Source: Planctomycetaceae bacterium
GTDB lineage: Bacteria; Planctomycetota; Phycisphaerae; Phycisphaerales; SM1A02
DNA: 17,229 nucleotides
Direction: 5' to 3'
Assembly: GCA_002684315.1 (NCBI GenBank)
Contig: NYVB01000133.1
Location: forward strand, 17,020 to 34,248
Position 1 is the stretch's first letter; each line of letters begins with the position of its first letter. The translations under genes were made by a program, and so were the position numbers. The notes beneath the pieces were generated by a model. That model made no database searches, was not told the DNA's origin, and saw only the letters and a list, made by a program, of their open reading frames with translations. Below are positions 15,101 through 17,229 of the stretch, one piece after another.

Positions 15101-15320
15101 CGTGACTCGTCGACACGGAGTCGCCCAGCAGGCGTTGGTCATCGATTGGAAGACCGATCGCGTGACCTCAGGAGATGAAATAAAGCATGCGGAGTCCTAT
15201 CGGCCCCAGCTTGAGGCCTATCGAGAGGCGGCGTGTCAGTTGACCGGCCTCGAGACCCATCAGGTGGCTGCGGCGGTCGTCTTCGTCAGAAATGGCATCC
15301 TCGTCCCTCTTGAGACTTGA
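12123..15320 (+). CDS. addA: AddA-type helicase-nuclease subunit (UvrD family)
   Basis: This 1065-residue superfamily 1 helicase has a C-terminal nuclease and is the motor subunit of AddAB. Helicase motifs in order: Walker A ASAGTGKTH (11-19), motif Ia ATTFTRAAAAE (40-50), Walker B/motif II DEFQDTS (372-378), motif III FCVGDVKQSIYGWRGG (about 400-415), motif IV LDRSYRTG, motif V LTIHKSKGLAFD (His705), and motif VI LYVAMTRAR (777-785). The nuclease domain has His897 (GIAMHALFE), Asp990 (LDRLV), Asp1008 and Lys1010 (VIDWKTD), the full RecB-type active-site set, so the nuclease should be active. The length is a little below the 1150-1250 usual for AddA. The ATG at 12123 overlaps the addB stop, so the two subunits are probably co-translated. 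The order addB-addA is the common one. No Chi site can be inferred. Confidence 0.95.
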   Translation: MTSNPHRRVLASAGTGKTHRLTSRFLQLMIEGSEARTILATTFTRAAAAEIRDRILTRVAEAVLDTSELESLGEQIDHAGLNSEQIAFLLEGLLRDLGSLQISTIDSFIGRITSAFSAELGLTSDAEVLYDDSQRGLQDRTLRRAFESLESSTAMDAFANALDGLSKGSPRRSLTESIRSIIKDGMSIYNQSGGAITPWDGLPDDGLKSIDPRVFISRLQEAADGRATGSKGKRMSVARNLDEIRQLLESLGDDDDCFALLAGPLSKGVALKVRTGQPTYKEKAPIDELTFEVMSDLLDYFDRVVKREYARRTLSTFKLLDRYHVSREEIRRELDVATFDDLVRVLAYADSETLRHDIWFRLDGRISHLLLDEFQDTSLMQWKVLRPLAEEIVSDSSGERTFFCVGDVKQSIYGWRGGLPGILEHLDRMLLEDGGLTELGEERLDRSYRTGPCILSVVNRVFGEMTSFECVNEAPELKSAAVRFGRLWDEHRSERRDLPGCFELVATVIDEEEKRPALETRQDAALRASQLAADLHRAHPGLSIGVLTPRNQIAGLVVEHLREMGIDATGEGGGSFLDCGASIVFLETLRLAEHPGDSAAAFNIDRSPLGALLECSLDDDSTSELSRRLRHLFTRDGVSVTMEGWVTSLEGLLDRREVARIERLLLEVQRIESGGERSLTLMLTELERLGLDEPGADVVRVLTIHKSKGLAFDLVVLAGLDDKMVSGAPVLVTDQPVPPGEIVKVSSWVKKGIVPQELQPMQDVWKADVAFERLCQLYVAMTRARLGLFAVVAPSTVSGSKAGSMSEMLREALIDPAAAADPARPELLASVGSREDLPAGEPLAPDLPRPGSLSFALTPGDADAVAAAPSAGRASEPRIDPIDEDPLGGRAYGIAMHALFESVGFLEDAPLEDERLLAILSKISPDRSDAWRETVLNEFHAMLENDRIQSLLSRQPALLASEADLETEVCRELSWLRRTAEGRMQEGILDRLVVTRRHGVAQQALVIDWKTDRVTSGDEIKHAESYRPQLEAYREAACQLTGLETHQVAAAVVFVRNGILVPLET

Positions 15321-15321
15321 G

Positions 15322-15351
15322 TTTCCATCGGCCCTGACTGCCTGCTAGGAT
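15322..15351 (+). promoter_or_regulatory. Possible nuoG promoter
   Basis: TTTCCA (15322-15327) and TAGGAT (15346-15351) are 18 bases apart, in the 85-base gap between addA and nuoG. The predicted start at about 15358 leaves a leader of roughly 48 bases with no visible Shine-Dalgarno sequence. Confidence 0.35.
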
Positions 15352-15405
15352 TGATTCTCGAATCACCCACCTCTGACCTCATTTCTGCGGATCCGGATTA
15401 CCCCC

Positions 15406-17058
15406 ATGGCCACCCTGACGATCAACGGCAACAAAGTGGATTTCGAACCGGGCACAACGGTTCTTCAACTTGCGATCGACACCGGGCTTGAGATTCCTCA
15501 TTACTGCTACCACCAGTCGATGAGTGCTCCGGCGAACTGTCGAATCTGTCTCGCGGAGATCTGGCAGCCAAATCCACGCAATGACGGAAAGCTGGAGTCT
15601 CTCGGAAAACTGGTGCCGACCTGTTCCACTCCGGCAGCCGATGGAATGATCGTCTACACCGATTCACCGAAGGCCATCGCCAATCAGAAGTCGGTGATGG
15701 AACTTCTTCTCATCAACCACCCGGTTGACTGCCCTGTCTGCGATCAGGCCGGCGAATGCCATCTCCAGGACTATTCCTATCAGTACGGCCGTGGCCAGAG
15801 TCGCTTCCAGGAAGACAAGAACAAGCAACCCAAGAAGGATCTCGGTCCCAACGTCCTTCTCTCCTCCGACCGTTGCATCATGTGCACGCGTTGCGTCCGG
15901 TTCACCCGTGAGGTGACGGGAACCGCGGAATTGATGGTCGAAGGTCGTGGATCCCACAACCAGATCGACGTCTTCCCTGGTCTTGCTCTCGACAACGAAC
16001 TTTCCGCGAACGTCATCGATCTGTGCCCGGTGGGTGCGCTTCTCGACAAGGACTTCCTGTTCCAGCAACGTGTCTGGTTCCTCAAGAAGACCCCCTCGAT
16101 CGACGGAATCACCGCCAGCGGCGACAACATCTTCGTCGAACACAACGAAGGCACCATCTACCGCGTGAAACCTCGTCGAAACGACGAGATCAACCAGTGG
16201 TGGATCACCGACGAACTTCGCTACGGTTGGAAGTTCGTGCATTCAGATGATCGATACGTCATGCCTTCGGTGATGAGAGAGGAATCCTTCGAAGTCAGTC
16301 AGGCTCGCGAAGCATGGACCATCGGCATGACGGAGACCAATCGTCTTGCTTCGGCCGGGGTCGAATCAGGCAATCGATTCGCCGTTCTCATCAGTCCGAT
16401 GCTCTCGTCCGAAGATGCCTTCCACCTCGCACGATGGGCACGAACCATCGATCCCGACACGATTTTCGGAATCGGTCCGGTCCCTGTTCACGGTGAAGCC
16501 AAGACCTTCCCCGGTGGGTACACGATCTGCAACGAGAAGGCGCCAAATGCACGCGGCGTCCGCCGAGTGTTGACGGCTCTCTGTGGAACGGCGCCTCTGG
16601 AGTTCGACGAATTCACTTCGTCCCTCGAAGGGTCGGTCGGCTGCATCCTGACCACCGGCAACTATCCCAGCAGCTGGGTCTCCGAGCGATTCTCGGATGC
16701 CGTCGGCACCACGCCTCTGGTGATGATCGACACCATGCCCAATCAGCTTTCCGAACGTGCCTCGGTGATTCTCCCATCCGCGACCTGGCTGGAGAAGAGT
16801 GGCACCTTTGAAAACGTCTCCGGACGGCTTCAAAGCTTCAACCGCGCGATCACACCGATGGATTTCTGCAAGAATGAATCCCAGATCGCACTCGAGCTTC
16901 TCGCGCTTCATGAAGGTGTCAGCCCCGTCACCTACGACCCTGCAGGGACTCGATTGGAAATGGCCTCCATTGCAGGCCTGGACGCCTTTGCCGACGCGGA
17001 ACAGCCCTCCGAGGCGACTGCTTTGGCCGAGAGCGACCTCGAATTGATCGATTTCTGA
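15406..17058 (+). CDS. nuoG: NADH-quinone oxidoreductase subunit G (short form)
   Basis: This 550-residue iron-sulphur subunit of complex I carries electrons from NADH/FMN through the peripheral arm. A ferredoxin-like domain binds a 2Fe-2S cluster (Cys34, Cys45, Cys48, Cys73). The NuoG-specific His-Cys motif is His105, Cys109, Cys112, Cys118 (NHPVDCPVCDQAGEC), the site of cluster N5. The next cluster site is Cys157, Cys160, Cys163, Cys207 (RCIMCTRC and CPVG), cluster N4. The N7 motif (CxxCxxxC) that some bacteria have is absent. The molybdopterin-oxidoreductase-like domain is reduced to about 300 residues; in most bacteria NuoG is 680-910 residues long. Typical end motifs remain (NQLSERASVILPSATWLEKSGTFENVSGR). 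The ATG at 15406 gives the expected N-terminus but has no ribosome binding site. The rest of the nuo genes probably follow beyond the window. Confidence 0.94.
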   Translation: MATLTINGNKVDFEPGTTVLQLAIDTGLEIPHYCYHQSMSAPANCRICLAEIWQPNPRNDGKLESLGKLVPTCSTPAADGMIVYTDSPKAIANQKSVMELLLINHPVDCPVCDQAGECHLQDYSYQYGRGQSRFQEDKNKQPKKDLGPNVLLSSDRCIMCTRCVRFTREVTGTAELMVEGRGSHNQIDVFPGLALDNELSANVIDLCPVGALLDKDFLFQQRVWFLKKTPSIDGITASGDNIFVEHNEGTIYRVKPRRNDEINQWWITDELRYGWKFVHSDDRYVMPSVMREESFEVSQAREAWTIGMTETNRLASAGVESGNRFAVLISPMLSSEDAFHLARWARTIDPDTIFGIGPVPVHGEAKTFPGGYTICNEKAPNARGVRRVLTALCGTAPLEFDEFTSSLEGSVGCILTTGNYPSSWVSERFSDAVGTTPLVMIDTMPNQLSERASVILPSATWLEKSGTFENVSGRLQSFNRAITPMDFCKNESQIALELLALHEGVSPVTYDPAGTRLEMASIAGLDAFADAEQPSEATALAESDLELIDF

Positions 17059-17097
17059 CCTTCTGACGGCTTTGCGCGGTCCTGGTTCCGATGCTGT

Positions 17098-17126
17098 TTG
17101 TGTCGAGGCCCTGTCGTGGCTACGAT
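17098..17126 (+). promoter_or_regulatory. Sigma-70-type promoter downstream of nuoG
   Basis: TTGTGT (17098-17103) and TACGAT (17121-17126) are 17 bases apart, closely matching the tRNA-Leu promoter (TTGTGA-N17-TAGCAT). The predicted start is about 17133. An inverted repeat GGTTC/GAACC just downstream (17127-17148) may affect the 5-prime end of the transcript. Confidence 0.45.
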
Positions 17127-17151
17127 GGTTCGTTCGCTTCGGAGAACCGCC

Positions 17152-17217
17152 GTGCAGCCAGGACTCCTGCCGGCAAAGGTCGATCGAAGTGGGTTGTTCA
17201 TGGAGTCCAAGAGATGA
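17152..17217 (+). CDS. Possible 21-codon leader ORF
   Basis: A GTG at 17152, seven bases after GGAG (17141-17144), opens a 21-codon frame starting MQPGLLPAKVDRSG and ending with TGA at 17215-17217. The stop overlaps an ATG at 17214 as ATGA, the overlap used throughout this window. It lies just downstream of the predicted promoter at 17098-17126. It may be a translated leader coupling to the next gene, or chance. Confidence 0.3.
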   Translation: MQPGLLPAKVDRSGLFMESKR

Positions 17218-17229
17218 TGATTCGGAGTT
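17214..17229 (+). CDS. Start of a truncated downstream gene
   Basis: The ATG at 17214, with GGAG eight bases upstream (17202-17205), begins a frame of which only MMIRS is visible. In many genomes nuoH follows nuoG, but five residues do not allow identification. Confidence 0.3.

Noticed and set aside
1..17229. CRISPR array, prophage, insertion sequence or transposon ends
   Set aside because: No regularly spaced repeats, transposase or integrase motifs, or terminal inverted repeats with target duplications were found.

Overview
The window (about 58-60% G+C by eye) looks like a chromosomal segment of a Planctomycetota bacterium, most likely of the Phycisphaerae type. This is inference from gene content: an ExbB homologue with its own signal peptide followed by two ExbD proteins, a class II (plant-like) DAHP synthase, paired ketosynthase genes, AddAB rather than RecBCD, and a short NuoG. 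No rRNA gene or marker protein settles the taxonomy. No phage, insertion sequence, CRISPR array or clear sign of recent transfer was seen.

Positions 1-3720 (minus strand) hold a tightly packed operon. Reading leftwards from about 3720 it encodes a DoxX-like membrane protein, a membrane-anchored von Willebrand A (vWA) protein, an ExbB/TolQ proton channel, two ExbD/TolR proteins and the start of a secreted protein cut by the window edge. Adjacent genes overlap or are separated by one base. The ExbB and ExbD products would form a proton-motive-force-driven motor in the inner membrane. The vWA protein sits where a TonB- or TolA-like partner would be expected.

Positions 3767-8812 (plus strand) begin with a well-formed promoter and a tRNA-Leu(UAG), followed 45 bases later by class II DAHP synthase, the first step of aromatic biosynthesis. 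After an 83-base gap come two ketosynthase-fold genes and a membrane-anchored protein, all joined by ATGA overlaps. The first ketosynthase-like protein has lost every catalytic residue and resembles a chain-length factor. The second keeps the Cys-His-His triad. Together they look like a type II polyketide/fatty-acid-like heterodimer, but no acyl carrier protein or tailoring enzyme is in the window.

Positions 8813-9303 form the only long non-coding stretch. It is visibly richer in A+T. It carries a strong hairpin whose U-tract reads on the minus strand although no minus-strand gene lies to its right, which suggests a small RNA of about 95 nt. It also holds other inverted repeats, one of them directly in front of addB.

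Positions 9304-15320 (plus) encode AddB and AddA, the two-subunit helicase-nuclease that processes double-strand breaks for recombination. Both carry visible PD-(D/E)XK nuclease residues and AddA carries the full set of UvrD-type helicase motifs. Positions 15406-17058 encode NuoG of respiratory complex I. A short non-coding stretch with a promoter and a possible 21-codon leader ORF then leads into a gene cut off by the window end.
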